Translations under genes and position numbers: made by a program | Notes under the pieces: model-generated | What the model saw: the letters and a program-made list of their open reading frames with translations, nothing else | Told to the model about the DNA's origin: nothing | The model's database searches: none | Shown here: positions 23,987-47,545 of the stretch, one piece after another | How the letters are laid out: every line of letters begins with the position of its first letter | Numbering within the stretch: the first letter of the stretch is position 1 | From: Tubiluchus corallicola | Lineage: Eukaryota > Priapulida > Priapulimorpha > Priapulimorphida > Tubiluchidae | Assembly: GCA_030141605.1 (NCBI GenBank) | Contig: JAQGDQ010000258.1 | Location: forward strand, 35,001-99,000 | Direction of reading: 5' to 3' | Length of the DNA: 64,000 bases

Positions 23987-24160
23987 AAAACTATTTATAG
24001 TTTCAAAAAGTACTTGAAAAGGACCATTTTTGATTCATACTTGTAATACAATTTTAATGATTCCATGTCTTATACAGTCGCAATATATGGCCTCCAATTG
24101 ATTATAATGCTGGTTTAACATAGCTCTATGTAAATTAAACATACACTGTGGTCGTTTCTT

Positions 24161-24432
24161 CTCCTCTTTTCCTTCTTCCTATCCCTAATCTTACTATTTT
24201 TTCCATTCCATCATGTCTACTAACCCTAACCATTCTTTCATTAACTCATCATCTCCTCTTTTCCTTCTTCCTATCCCTAATCTTACTATTTTTTTCCATT
24301 CCATCATGTCTACTAACCCTAGCCATTCTTTCACTCACTCATCCTCCCCTCTCTTCCTTCTTCCCATCCCTAATCTTACTATTTTTTCCATTCCATCATG
24401 CCCACTAACCCTAACCATTCTTTCATTCACTC
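24161..24432. repeat. 92-93-bp tandem repeat, 3 copies
   Basis: Pyrimidine-rich unit with CCTTCTTCCTATCCCTAATC and CCATTCCATCATGTCTACTA, at offsets 92 and 93. Confidence 0.93.
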
Positions 24433-24489
24433 ATTTGTGCCACCTTAACAAGCCAAGCTTTCAAGGTGTCATACAGCAACTCTTTTATT

Positions 24490-24612
24490 TGGTTAATTTG
24501 ACTCCATCAACGTTTTTTTACCTATACTGTTTCTTTTTGTTTCAATAATATGGTATGTTGATGTATTGTATATGTATTGCTGGAGTGAAATAAATTGATT
24601 GATTGATTTGTA
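24490..24612 (+). repeat. Possible LINE 3' tail with (TTGA)n end
   Basis: The run GGAGTGAAATAAATTGATTG with repeated TTGA resembles CR1/L2-type 3' ends. No coding part and no target duplication were found. Confidence 0.3.
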
Positions 24613-25228
24613 AAAAAATTATCTAAATTTTCACGTATTAGCAAGCCACAGCTTAGCTGCAAAAATAGGTTGCCATTGTGTTTGTGAGACACAGCCGCTA
24701 TTTTCATTGTCCTGCTGTAGCTTCTACTATCACACTGTTGCAATGGGTATTGCTAAAGTTGTCATTACTATGGTGACTGAGTAATTTTATGTCTGCCATC
24801 TAGGGGCGAGTTAAAAAAACGATGCAACTGTATGGACTTCAAAGTTCCATGATAAAAAAGGTATTCTGCATTCAAAACCCAGAAGGAACTACATTAATTA
24901 ATAGAGAAAGTTAAATTGTCATCCAAGAATCTGTCAGTCACATTTATATGTGCATAATAAGCCTTGTGCACACGTGCAGTAGCTGTAGGTCAAGGTTAAG
25001 TGTACTTAACTACAACCGTCATGCGACATGTGGATAAAGCAAAGCCGTTGGCTGCATCAATTCAGTAACGTCAGTTGTTTTAGATGGACTTTACTTAATT
25101 ATTAATTAGCAGAGTGATTTGCTAGCAGGATTTTGCTTGAGAACAAAAAATGAACAAAGTAAAGCTCATGTAAAACTACACGTTTATTAAACATCAAACA
25201 CAATAAGTATAACAGATAGTAATGCCAA

Positions 25229-25375
25229 GCCCCTGATCTTGCCTGCTCTCCTTCAGCTCCCAGACTCAATCCCCTGAGCCCCAGATCCAGCCTGCTTTCC
25301 ATCAGCTCCCAGACTCAATCCCCTGAGCCCCTGATCTTGCCTGCTCTCCTTCAGCTCCCAGACTCAATCCCTTGA
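25229..25375. repeat. 49-bp tandem repeat, 3 copies
   Basis: Unit starts GCCCCTGATCTTGCCTGCTC and includes CAGCTCCCAGACTCAATCCC; copies at 25229, 25278 and 25327. It is GC-richer than its surroundings. Confidence 0.95.
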
Positions 25376-25745
25376 GCTGGGCGCATCACAAGGCTTACAT
25401 CGTGCGCCGAGCTTCGACACATCGATTCTGAATCACTTGCTCACGTGACACCACTCCTTAACTGGCTTCATACCAGCATTCATCAGCATAATTATCTATC
25501 ATAATCTAACGCTTTTAACATAGTTCAACAGGTCCTCTTTACTCAATCCCTAAACATGTGGTTTCCATTCAGCAAACGACTTCACTAGGCCTATCAGGTC
25601 TACAGGCCTACACTGCAAAGGCCTAAGTTTCATGTCACCGTTATTTAACTTTACCCTTGTGCTACTCAAGACCAGAATGTCGTAGTGGCGCTAGTGGTGA
25701 GACTCCAAAATCAATTGTCTATCTAACATTGTGTGCTGGAGAAAA

Positions 25746-25807
25746 GATAGCTGGCGAAATGATAGAATGGCGAAAAGATAGACTGGCGAAAAGATAGACT
25801 GGCGAAA
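25746..25807. repeat. 16-bp tandem repeat, 4 copies
   Basis: Unit GATAGACTGGCGAAAA, directly before the LINE tail that starts at 25814. Confidence 0.92.
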
Positions 25808-25811
25808 TTAT

Positions 25812-26220
25812 ATTTGATTTGATTTGATTTAACTCTTTATTTCGAACTAGGTTCATAGAATACATAACATGCAATAGTTACAAGACATACAATAATTATA
25901 ATCCCTCCTCTCAACACATATAAATTAATACATAAATAAATAAAGCAACAGAACTGAAATCCCCGACACAACAAACATAGCTAGACTCTGTAGTTTCAAT
26001 AATAGAGATGAGAGTGTCTAGACAATGCCTAAATTCATCAAAATTATTATCAGCTTCATAGGGAAAGTAAACATTAATTAATACAAGTGGCATTAACTTA
26101 TCAGGAAATGAAAGAGAAATACCCATTACTCTGCATTCGTCATCATAGGTAAGTATTTTACTGGTAACAGGAAGAGTTTTTCGCCATAAGATAACCAAGC
26201 CTCCTTGTGGTCTACCACAC
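25812..26220 (-). mobile_element. Internally deleted LINE: endonuclease fragment plus 3' tail
   Basis: Minus strand: an endonuclease piece (VILWRKTLPVTSK, LINVYFPYEADNNFDEF, VCCVGDFS) lies near 26200-25960, then passes within a few tens of bases into a 3' terminus ending TTAAATCAAATCAAATC. The whole RT region is missing. The frame stays open over 95 codons. Confidence 0.75.
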
Positions 26221-26659
26221 TGGCTGACTTTTCATGACTTCCTAACTTCTGATAATGTTTGGCAATTTAGTTTGTACTAGTTTTATCAAACTTTGTGCTG
26301 AGGATTTAGTAAACTGTGCGGCAAATGTTAGAAATTGTTCAGGTTGCCAGCAGGTGGCAGCAGTGAGAAAAGATGCGAAATAGCTGACGGTATAATGGTT
26401 TTCTTTATCATGTTTATATTAATTGTAACACGTTTTATTAAATTTTATAGTAGAAACAGAATTTTAAAACAAACAAATTTTTGTAGTGAAGCATTTTACA
26501 ATTTTAATTTTATGTCGTTGCAGGTGCAGAACCTTAGAGATTTAATCACTGCTTTTCATTCATTCCGGTAATTAATACTGTAACAAATATTATTGGCATA
26601 TTGCTATATGTATAAACTTATACTTTAATGTCAACTATGTAGCTTTATATATTAACGGA

Positions 26660-26780
26660 AGACCGGACATTTGTTTAGACTCAATCTCATTTTAATTTAC
26701 TGACCAAAATATACATTTTCTTGCGTATAAAAGTTTGCAATTGTTCGTTATATTTGAATAATTAGCTTAGAAAGTTAATT
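26660..26780 (+). repeat. Dispersed repeat copy, pairs with 35385-35505
   Basis: GTTTAGACTCAATCTCATTT and TTTGAATAATTAGCTT recur in inverse orientation at 35385-35505 at roughly 80-85% identity by eye. The family is unknown. Confidence 0.7.
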
Positions 26781-27950
26781 AATGGCAGCCGAACACCTAT
26801 TGTTTACGTCAGAAACTAACCACAGTTTGTGCAATGGCAGGCGTCTTACCTTGCGCGTCAAGCAGATTTGCGTAAGTGTTACAGTACTGCTTAAGTGCAT
26901 GATGTCACGAAAAATGGGGCCTATGTCATATGACGTAATAAAACTATGACGTCAGAAACTAACACAGCAGTTCATGATCATTCTTATCACGGTACCGCCT
27001 TCTATTTGTCGTCCACGCGAATGTGACAAAAAGGCGCCGTTGCCAATCTTAGTAGATTCACTGAGCTGCGCGTAACTTTGAAAGTTTAACGAAATTTAAA
27101 TATCTTAGGTAATTATTATTTAATCTAAGCTTTGATAAAAAAAGCTATTACAGTTTTCAATATTTTAGAGCACTCTTTATTCTACTAATGTTTACATATA
27201 ACCCGGGTTTCCTTTAACCTTTATTAAAAATTAAAAAAAGCAATTACTCAATCAAGTGACCTGCAAACATTGAATAATCACATGTGCTATAATAAATACA
27301 ACGATAAATGTTTAAAATTATTGATCAAATTTCAGTATTTATCACAAATATACGTAACTCCTCAATTAGATAACATACTAAGTCCGATTAAAATATGAAA
27401 ATTGTATCAATTTTGTGAAATTCGTTATGCACAAGTGTGAATTTCTATAATTAGATCAACAAATTTTTTTATACGTTTAAGATTTTCCCAAGCAAGCAAA
27501 GCAATGTTAGGCCTGATTTAAAGCAATCTGCTTTTTCCATAAACTCGGATATTGTGCAAATTTACTATAAAACTTGTACAACATCAACATGAATGAGTCA
27601 GCAATTTCACCAGTCAGCAGAATTTATGCAGGCCACGTTTTGACCGTCCACAATGGTCAATGGTCAATTCAGTGATTACAAAAGAACAAAAGAAAGTTAT
27701 TAAAGCTAAAGAAACAAGATGCACTTGTATGGAATCAAGCTAAAAGAAGCCAGTGCATTAAAAGATATCAGGTAAATGCACCTGAGTTCACTCAAGCGCG
27801 TTTGGCTTCTGTGATGGCTGTTAGCTATTGTCATGTTATTATTTAAATCACATTTGTAGCTGCATAAATTTCTTTCCACAAAACTGACTCTTGTTGGTGG
27901 TCAATAATCATCAAATGTTAGTAAATAGTTTTCTAAATCGATACGTTCAG
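26781..27950. other. Non-coding, no gene seen
   Basis: AT-rich. GACGTCAGAAACTAAC occurs twice (26806 and 26950). No splice-supported exon. Confidence 0.4.
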
Positions 27951-27954
27951 ACCA

Positions 27955-28296
27955 GGCGTGTTCACTGGAAAATTCCCTCAGAGATCAAACTTGCAAGTGT
28001 GAACGGTTTGACAAGTTCTCTCTGAGAGTACACTCGCTCGTGTGAACGACTTGTTGGAAGTTCTAGCTCAAGTTCTCTTTGAGACAAAAATTCGCAAGTG
28101 TGAACGACTTGGCAAGTTCTCTCTAAGAGAAAACTCCCAAGTGTGAACATCTTTACATGTTCTCTCGCATGCCATTGTAAACTCTCCGAGACTTGCCGAA
28201 AGTTAACTTGTGCAAGAACTTGCCAAGTTGTTCATATTTGTATATCTATTTTCAGAAAGAACTTGTGCAAAAAGTTGCACGTCTGAACGCGCCTTA
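27955..28296. repeat. MITE-like block with internal repeats
   Basis: Repeats of AAGTTCTCTCTGAGAG and GTGTGAACGACTTG on a 50-60 bp scale, bounded by AGGCGTGTTCAC on the left and GTCTGAACGCGCCTTAA on the right. These termini are weakly inverted; no target duplication was found. Confidence 0.5.
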
Positions 28297-28419
28297 ATAA
28301 ATTTTGTTTTTCAAGATTCTTCTACATTTTCCAATCAGATGTTGTGTTACAAATGATAGTAATAGTAGCAAATGTAATTTTCATGAAATAGCATGTAAAA
28401 ACCATTGTGGTTGGTCGAA

Positions 28420-29010
28420 ACGCATGCTGCTCACCCACGTCTCTGTATTTTTGATATCTAATGATGTGTTGATAAGATCTTTTTGGATGGAATTGATGTA
28501 AGTCAGCAGCTGTCCTCCTCTTTATCATCATCATCATCATCATCATCATCTCTGGCGACACACGTCGTTTGACATGACCCTCCTGATCACTTTACTCCAT
28601 GCTGCCCTGTCACCCTCAACCCTCCGTGTCTCTGTATTTTTCATACCTAATGGCGTGTTGATAAGATCTTTTTGGATGAAATTGATGTAAGTCAGCAGTT
28701 GTCCTCCTTGTGGTTTCTTTTCTTTATGAAGTGTTTCTTTGAAAGCTAATTTCAATCTGTCATCTGGAAGTCGTATAACATGTCCTGTCCATCTAAATCT
28801 TCTTCTTTTGGTTTTATCTGTCCATTGTCCATTCCTCTGTCTTGACTTTATTATACACGTCCTAGTTTGATATTTTCTTTGGCCATTTTATTTGTAGAAT
28901 GTTCCTGTAGGTTCGTCTTTGAAATGCATCAATTACTGACTTGTGTTGTACCTTGGTTGTCCATAATTCTGAGTTGTAGAGAACCACAGTTTCCAAAAAT
29001 GTAGCAAACA
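28420..29010 (-). pseudogene. Decayed LINE C-terminus, partly duplicated
   Basis: Minus-strand pieces read VVLYNSELWTTK-like, WPKKIS, TTRRTTADLHQF-like and DRAAWSKVIRRVMSNDVCRQR, ending in (GATGAT)n. A second copy of the LHQFHPKRSYQH region follows the (GAT)n tail at 28420-28515, so two 3' ends lie head to tail. Several stops break the frame. Confidence 0.7.
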
Positions 29011-29329
29011 TTCAAAATTTTGTTCCTAGACTGACGCTCTTACTTTCAAAGAAAATAAAAAACAGACAGAAACCGTGTACAAACCTAAACCCAAATAACT
29101 CAAAGCTTCTACGTTATTACGTTTCGAATTTTTGCAGATTAAAAATTGCAAAGTTAAAGCAGCATTATTGTTATTAGTACTAAATTTTCATAATAATATA
29201 ATTTCTCGGTCAATATCATTTCGTGTGCAAAGATTCCTGCAACAGTTAAATACGGTTTAAATTACGCGCAGATTATCAATTATTCTCAGTTTCAAAAGGT
29301 CATAGCCTCAAATTTTACTCAGCAACGTT

Positions 29330-29877
29330 GCTTATAAGCAGGCTGCATAAGATTATGGATATCCATAAAATAAGACCAAAAATCCATAAAATAAAATTTG
29401 AAAAATCCATAAAATAAGAAATGCGTAAAATAAAAACATATTTTTTTGTGATTTTTGTACAAAGTAACGAGTTGTAAGCATTGGCAACACTGAAAACGAA
29501 CGTTAGAAGGAGAGAAAGAGAAAGAAAACAAACCAACAAAAGCGCATTTCCGGATTTTACATTGTTTTTTTTTCTCATTGTCTTTTTGTCTGAAAATAAC
29601 AGAGAGAGACCCAGCCATTGTCGCGTAAAATTTGATTAAATTTGAAGTGATATGAAACCGATAAAATTAAAACTAAGTCCTGCGTGTTTAAAAACACGTT
29701 TCAAGCACTCCTGTTTTTACTTTTTAATTGATTTCCCCTGGGCATCTCGTTCCAGATATAGTCTATTTCTTATTTTATTGATATCCATAAAATAAAATTT
29801 CAAAAATCCATAAAATAAGCTATTTTATTTATTTTATACATATCCATAATCTTATGCATCCTGCTTATAAGCCAGAA
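29330..29877. mobile_element. MITE with about 40-bp terminal inverted repeats
   Basis: Left end GCTTATAAGCAGGCTGCATA... and the inverse of the right end GCTTATAAGCAGGATGCATA... match over about 40 bp, reading on to AGATTATGGATAT. TTATAA directly flanks both ends and may be the target duplication. Internal direct repeats of ATCCATAAAATAA. No transposase; superfamily not assigned. It lies just downstream of the astacin gene stop codon. Confidence 0.82.
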
Positions 29878-29887
29878 TGAGAGGCAG

Positions 29888-42627
<12,740 letters not shown>

Positions 42628-42726
42628 CTAAAGTTAAACAAAACTTATTGCTTTGAAGTTACAGCTTTCGAACGAGTAAAGAAGAAATTCACATGTGTTT
42701 CTAAATAAACTTATACAATGACATGA

Positions 42727-43138
42727 AAGGTGTTTTGTGAAAAGTAGATATGAAACAGCTAAATTTCAGAAGGTGTTTTGTGAAAAGTAGATACGAAACA
42801 CCTAAATTTCAGAAGGTGTTTTGTGAAAAGTAGATATGAAACAGCTAAATTGCAGAAGGTGTTTTGTGAAAAGCAGATATGAAACAGCTAAATTTCAGAA
42901 GGTGTTTTGTGAAAAGTAGATATTAAACACAAACAAAGAAAGTAGATATAAACACCTAAATTTCAGAAGGTGTTTTGCGAAAAGTAGATATGAAACACCT
43001 AAATTTCAGAAGGTGTTTTGTGAAAAGTAGATATGAAACACCTAAATTTTAGAAGGCGTTTTGTGAAAAGTAGATATGATACACCTAAATTTCTGAAGGT
43101 GTTTTGTGAAAAGTAGATATGATACACCTAAATTTCAG
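42727..43138. repeat. 43-bp tandem repeat, about 9.5 copies
   Basis: Unit AAGGTGTTTTGTGAAAAGTA plus GATATGAAACACCTAAATTTCAG. It fills most of the probable 5' UTR intron of the astacin gene. Confidence 0.95.
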
Positions 43139-43329
43139 AATATGTTTTAAAAAGTAACTGAAATTTAACAATTTTATCAAGAAACTTATATTATTTTAGG
43201 TAGATTTGTAGAATTTGAAGTGTTTTTTGAAAGGATGAATGTTAAAATATGAAAATATGATAGTTTTGACAAATTTAGCATAAATACAAGTAACGAATAT
43301 GTTTTTAAACTGGTAACTTTAATACTTAC

Positions 43330-43450
43330 TTTGAAAATATTTATTGTCAGAAGGCTGAGCTCTAACTTGATCAAGGCTGTGATGTGATGAATCGCAGGCT
43401 GGCCCTAACTTTCTGCCCCAAATTTCTCCCCAAGTTTCGTTCATTATATA
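43330..43450 (-). promoter_or_regulatory. Astacin core promoter and 5' UTR exon
   Basis: Minus strand: TATATAA at 43450-43444, then a stretch ending in a textbook donor TTTTCAAA|gtaagtatt at 43330/43329. The acceptor aactttag lies directly before the start codon at 42627. If transcription starts about 30 nt below the TATA box (near 43420), the UTR exon is about 90 nt. Inferred from motif placement only. Confidence 0.6.
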
Positions 43451-43459
43451 CCAACTTTC

Positions 43460-45060
43460 TTGCTTGCAAAGCAGGAACCGAAAACCGCGTCAAACAATTA
43501 AAATGTCATTAAATTTTTGCTTGCATTTACAAATTTCTTTGTGGAAAATGTCGAGCAAAATTTCCATCGGTAAACACATTTTCTGCTGATATTTTCAGTA
43601 TAAATGGCTGCATTTGGTTTTAAATCCTGTTGCATAAGTATTGTATTTTAATTAATTGTTTTGTATAAATAAAATAAACATATTATTAAACTGTTTAAAT
43701 AGGTGCAGTTTCAATTAAATGAAAGGAAGATTTCTGATTCGAAATTTCAAGATTTTATTTAGCCAAAATCATGTTATAACAATGGAGCAAATACGGATTT
43801 GTGCATTTCTACAAAAAAATGTAAGACTGTAGCTTCATAAGTCATAAGTCATTTATTTGACCTTACACATTTACAATGGTTACATATACAATATCTAGTG
43901 AAAGGGCCTACAATGGATATAATACAAATAAGAAATACTGCACAGGAAAAGCCTCGCACACTGTTCACTTATACACGAAGGTAATGTGTTGTGGGCAATC
44001 AAAAAGCAGGGCTTGTTAGATTGTCCCACACAGTGATAGAAAAAAAAGTAATGGAGATAATCTGAAAATTTAAAGTGAATCGTGATAAAAAACATTAGTC
44101 CTTAAAATGGAATGATGTAATGAATGAAGCTCATATATGGAATGATATAAAAGATAGAAAGACTATTATTTTTTAATAGTATGTAAAATTAAAATAACTT
44201 GATTAAGCTAACACCACTGTTTTGCCACTACTGTGAGGATGGATACTGATAGAAATTTTGATTACTCACTGATACTTACTTAAAATTTGATTTTTTAGCA
44301 TTTTTTTTAATTTAGTAATCTGCTATCTTTTGCGGATTGACAAATCTCATTCCAGACTTTTGGTCCTTTATATATTATAAAATGTTTGGCTATGTTAGTT
44401 CTACAGAAAGGCACAATGTATTGATTAAGCTTAATTTTAGTTACATATATTAATGTTTTCTGGCCGAGGGGACGATTCAAGCTACAAAGTTTTAAACTAG
44501 AGGAAGAGAGGATGATTTTTCATACACTACAAGTATGCTAAAATGTTTGCATTTCAATACTAGTAATACTGCAATTGTTTCTGATGTTTCTGATAATTAG
44601 ATAACAGATTAAAGTCTTAATTAAGGGCAGGCGAACCCAACCGATTTTTCTTTAAGAATCAAAGAATTTTAAAATAAGCTTAAGAATCTTTCATCACATC
44701 AACATTTTCAATTTCGTCACTAACTAACAATTTCTAGTTTATTATTGTATTATTCTAATGTTTTATTCCAGCTTATTATTGTTAGTTAACAGCAAGTAAA
44801 CAATTAGACATATTAAAATTCAACATTATATTATACACACACAAAACTAATAAATGTTTACTTCAGTTCTTAAATGTTGACGTAAATTTGAATTACTGTC
44901 AATAAACTGTATTTCATAGCAGCACAAATGAATAAAGTTTCTCATTTCAAATGCATATTGAAACTGCTGTTCTACAATAAATCTTTTTTGCTGACGAGAA
45001 TTTCTAAGGAAGAACTGAACTCCCATTTGAAGCTTTAAATTTCGATTCTCGTTCATCTTT
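43460..45060. other. Non-coding, mostly AT-rich; possible old LINE tails
   Basis: No host exon seen. 43840-44100 (minus, ending GGTCAAATAAATGACTTATG) and 44330-44420 resemble 3' regions of CR1-like LINEs, with low certainty. Confidence 0.35.
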
Positions 45061-45064
45061 GAAA

Positions 45065-45261
45065 ATGATAAGCATTCAGCAGCACGTACTTCCCAGACGT
45101 ACTTCCCAGCTCACACAAGCCAAGCACACACACTTCTTAGACGTCATCAAACCTGCGCACACATACTCTTTAGACGTCATCAAACTCTGCACACATACTT
45201 CCCAGACGTAATCAGCTCACGCAAGCCAAGCATACACACTTCTTAGACGTCATTAAGCCTT

Positions 45262-45353
<92 letters not shown>

Positions 45354-45440
45354 GCACGCACGCACACACACACGCATACACACACTTCTTAGTCTTCATT
45401 AAGCCTTGCACACACACACACACACTTCTCTGACAGCAAA
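45065..45440. repeat. Degenerate repeat then (CA)n microsatellite
   Basis: 45075-45260 repeats CACACTTCTTAGACGTCAT with variations; 45262-45350 and 45408-45423 are (CA)n. The first part resembles the array at 17160-17535. Confidence 0.8.
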
Positions 45441-45787
45441 AATCGGTTCACACAAAGATTGTGTCGCAATGACCTCTTGTTATTCTGGGATCTAATAGTT
45501 GGGTGAAAATTATTTTCTATTCCACGTGATTTTCTCTATGAATAATGCTGCAGCGCATTTTTAGATCATATTGAATTATCTGCTCTAATGACAAGATATT
45601 CTAATCTAAGTCGTGTAAAAGATATAGAGCATAAAATGTGACATGCTCAAATTATCACATCCTCCAGCTAAACAACAACAAACTTCTCAAGACTTACGAT
45701 ATAACCTGGCTCCTAGATCAGTTGTCCACTTTACAAAGTGGTACCTTCCCCCTCTCTGTCACCCAGCTTACAAACACAGAAGTACTA

Positions 45788-46204
45788 TTAGGTGACATCA
45801 TCCAATTTTCCTAGTGAAACCATTGTAACATAGATGCAATACACCATGGTAACAGCGGTCATCTCATTTGGTGGAGCATGAGCAGCTGAGGAGCTTACAG
45901 AAGTTACAATGATGAACAGCCAGTTAAGAGGAGTATAATAGAAACCCAATGAGGTTACGAGAAAACAAATTAAACCAACAATTAATGATAAAACTGTAGC
46001 TATTGCCACGTGTACATTGTTAGTGCTGTACTCTCTCGTAAGTGTAATATTTTGACGTATTACATTATTAAGAACATGATGTTTGTGTGTGATGTGCTTT
46101 CTAGTTTGTGATGTTATTATACGTTTAGTTTTGTGTTGAAATGTACGTTTTAATGTCGTTATGTTATTGTATGTATTATTAATTTTGCTAAGTATAGTAT
46201 TATA
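45788..46204 (-). CDS. Doubtful terminal exon, hydrophobic protein
   Basis: Open for 139 codons from a possible acceptor (tctctgtag at 46206-46205) to TAA at 45790-45788. A polar, Thr/Asn-rich N-terminal half is followed by about three hydrophobic segments (VLSLIVGLICFLVTSLGFYY, LNWLFIIVTSVS, and AVTMVYCIYVTMVSLG). I do not recognise a family. The pyrimidine tract is weak and no polyadenylation signal is near, so this may be chance. Confidence 0.25.
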   Translation of the reverse strand, partial: YNTILSKINNTYNNITTLKRTFQHKTKRIITSQTRKHITHKHHVLNNVIRQNITLTREYSTNNVHVAIATVLSLIVGLICFLVTSLGFYYTPLNWLFIIVTSVSSSAAHAPPNEMTAVTMVYCIYVTMVSLGKLDDVT

Positions 46205-47121
46205 CTACAGAGATTAGGCCTACAGTGTTTTTTACACTCGCGTACTCAGGCAATAATTTATGGCACTTTGCAAGATAGAAGCACTGAAAGATACTTGCCA
46301 TACTACTCGTAAATAATTGCTATTATTGTTAATTTATTTGTTAATTCTATGCACGAAATCTACACAAATATTGAACAGAACTTTTCTTCAATAAATGTGA
46401 TGATTTAATATTTGTTGAAGCTATAAATGTTTGTGGTGTACTAGTGCATTGTGTTTTGTGCTGTGTATCGACACTCACTAAGGTTCACCAAAAATGTCAG
46501 TTCAGCGTTGCTCTTTCATAAAAGTTTGTTTTAACAACAATCTTTAACTTGATGAAAAACGAGTTGCACTAAAAACAACAATGATTTTTGTTGTTCTTAA
46601 AAAACTTTGTCCAAAAATGATAAAAAAATTAACCTTTATTTTTTTTATTTTAAGACATAATACTGAATTCTTGATACCACATCATGCACAATCAACTCAT
46701 GGACAATAATACCACTAAATTTTACATTGAATTGAACTTTAAATTTTAATAAGAAAATCAAACTCATGAAATTTAATTTAACAAAAAAAAAAAAGAAAAC
46801 TAACATCAATAAATCTGTCAGATATATTTATATATGAATATTTATAGATGCCAAATTTGTTAAAGTGCATTCTATTACACTTTATATCTTTATAACTTTA
46901 ACACTATTTTACAAAGCACAAAATCTTATAGAATATTCGTTGTTTGATAAACATGTAATGAAAATGATTTGTCCCTATTAATCCTACTTGAGAAAAAAGT
47001 ATCATTGTTCATACAAAACTTACAAAATTTACCTTATAAGAACTGCTTAACAAAGCCTAAGGTGTTGTAGCAGCCAATGGCAGGGTAGATAAGTCTAACC
47101 CTGCTGAACCCATTTAAAAAT

Positions 47122-47127
47122 TTTATT
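47122..47127 (-). terminator. Polyadenylation signal of C1q-domain gene
   Basis: AATAAA on the minus strand 25 nt after the stop codon. Confidence 0.6.
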
Positions 47128-47151
47128 TGAGATTAAATACAGGGAAAAATC

Positions 47152-47294
47152 TTAGCTAACTATGTAGCCGTTGAATATGCTGTCATAATAAAATGTTGAA
47201 ATGTATTCACCACTCCCATATGTGACATAAACTTCATCTCCTGTTTCGAGATGAAGCATAAGAGAGTTTGACACCGAATGATAGTTACCACCAC
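47152..47294 (-). CDS. C1q-domain protein, last exon only
   Basis: Acceptor gttgcag at 47296-47295; 47 codons ending TAA at 47154-47152. The peptide has the end of a globular C1q fold: HSVSNSLMLHLETGDEVYV (strands G-H region) and the closing FNGYI, matching the family's F-x-G-x-(L/I) end. Such proteins form secreted trimers in innate recognition or adhesion. Upstream exons should lie at higher coordinates but I could not find them before the Gypsy element. AATAAA (minus) at 47127-47122. Confidence 0.8.
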
Positions 47295-47464
47295 CTGCAA
47301 CAAAATAATATTATTTTTAAGTACAACTTGTGTAAGAGCAAATACTAGTCACAAGGATGCATCAGTTTATCTTAATTTCAGGATTATTGTTAACATCACA
47401 AACCGAGAATTTAAAAAATTTTGATAGCAAACTTGAAAAATAGGAAATACGAAAAAGTTATATG

Positions 47465-47545
47465 CAGGACGGATTTGAACTAGCACCCTGTTGCTTGCAA
47501 GGCAAACACTCAGCACCACATTCCCTGGTGATCATGGTTATCCAT
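47465..47545 (-). repeat. tRNA-like SINE head
   Basis: Minus strand has A box TGGTGCTGAGTG and B box GTTCAAATCC at proper spacing within GGGAATGTGG...CCGTCC. Not a functional tRNA by pairing. Probably a tRNA-derived retroposon remnant. Confidence 0.45.
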
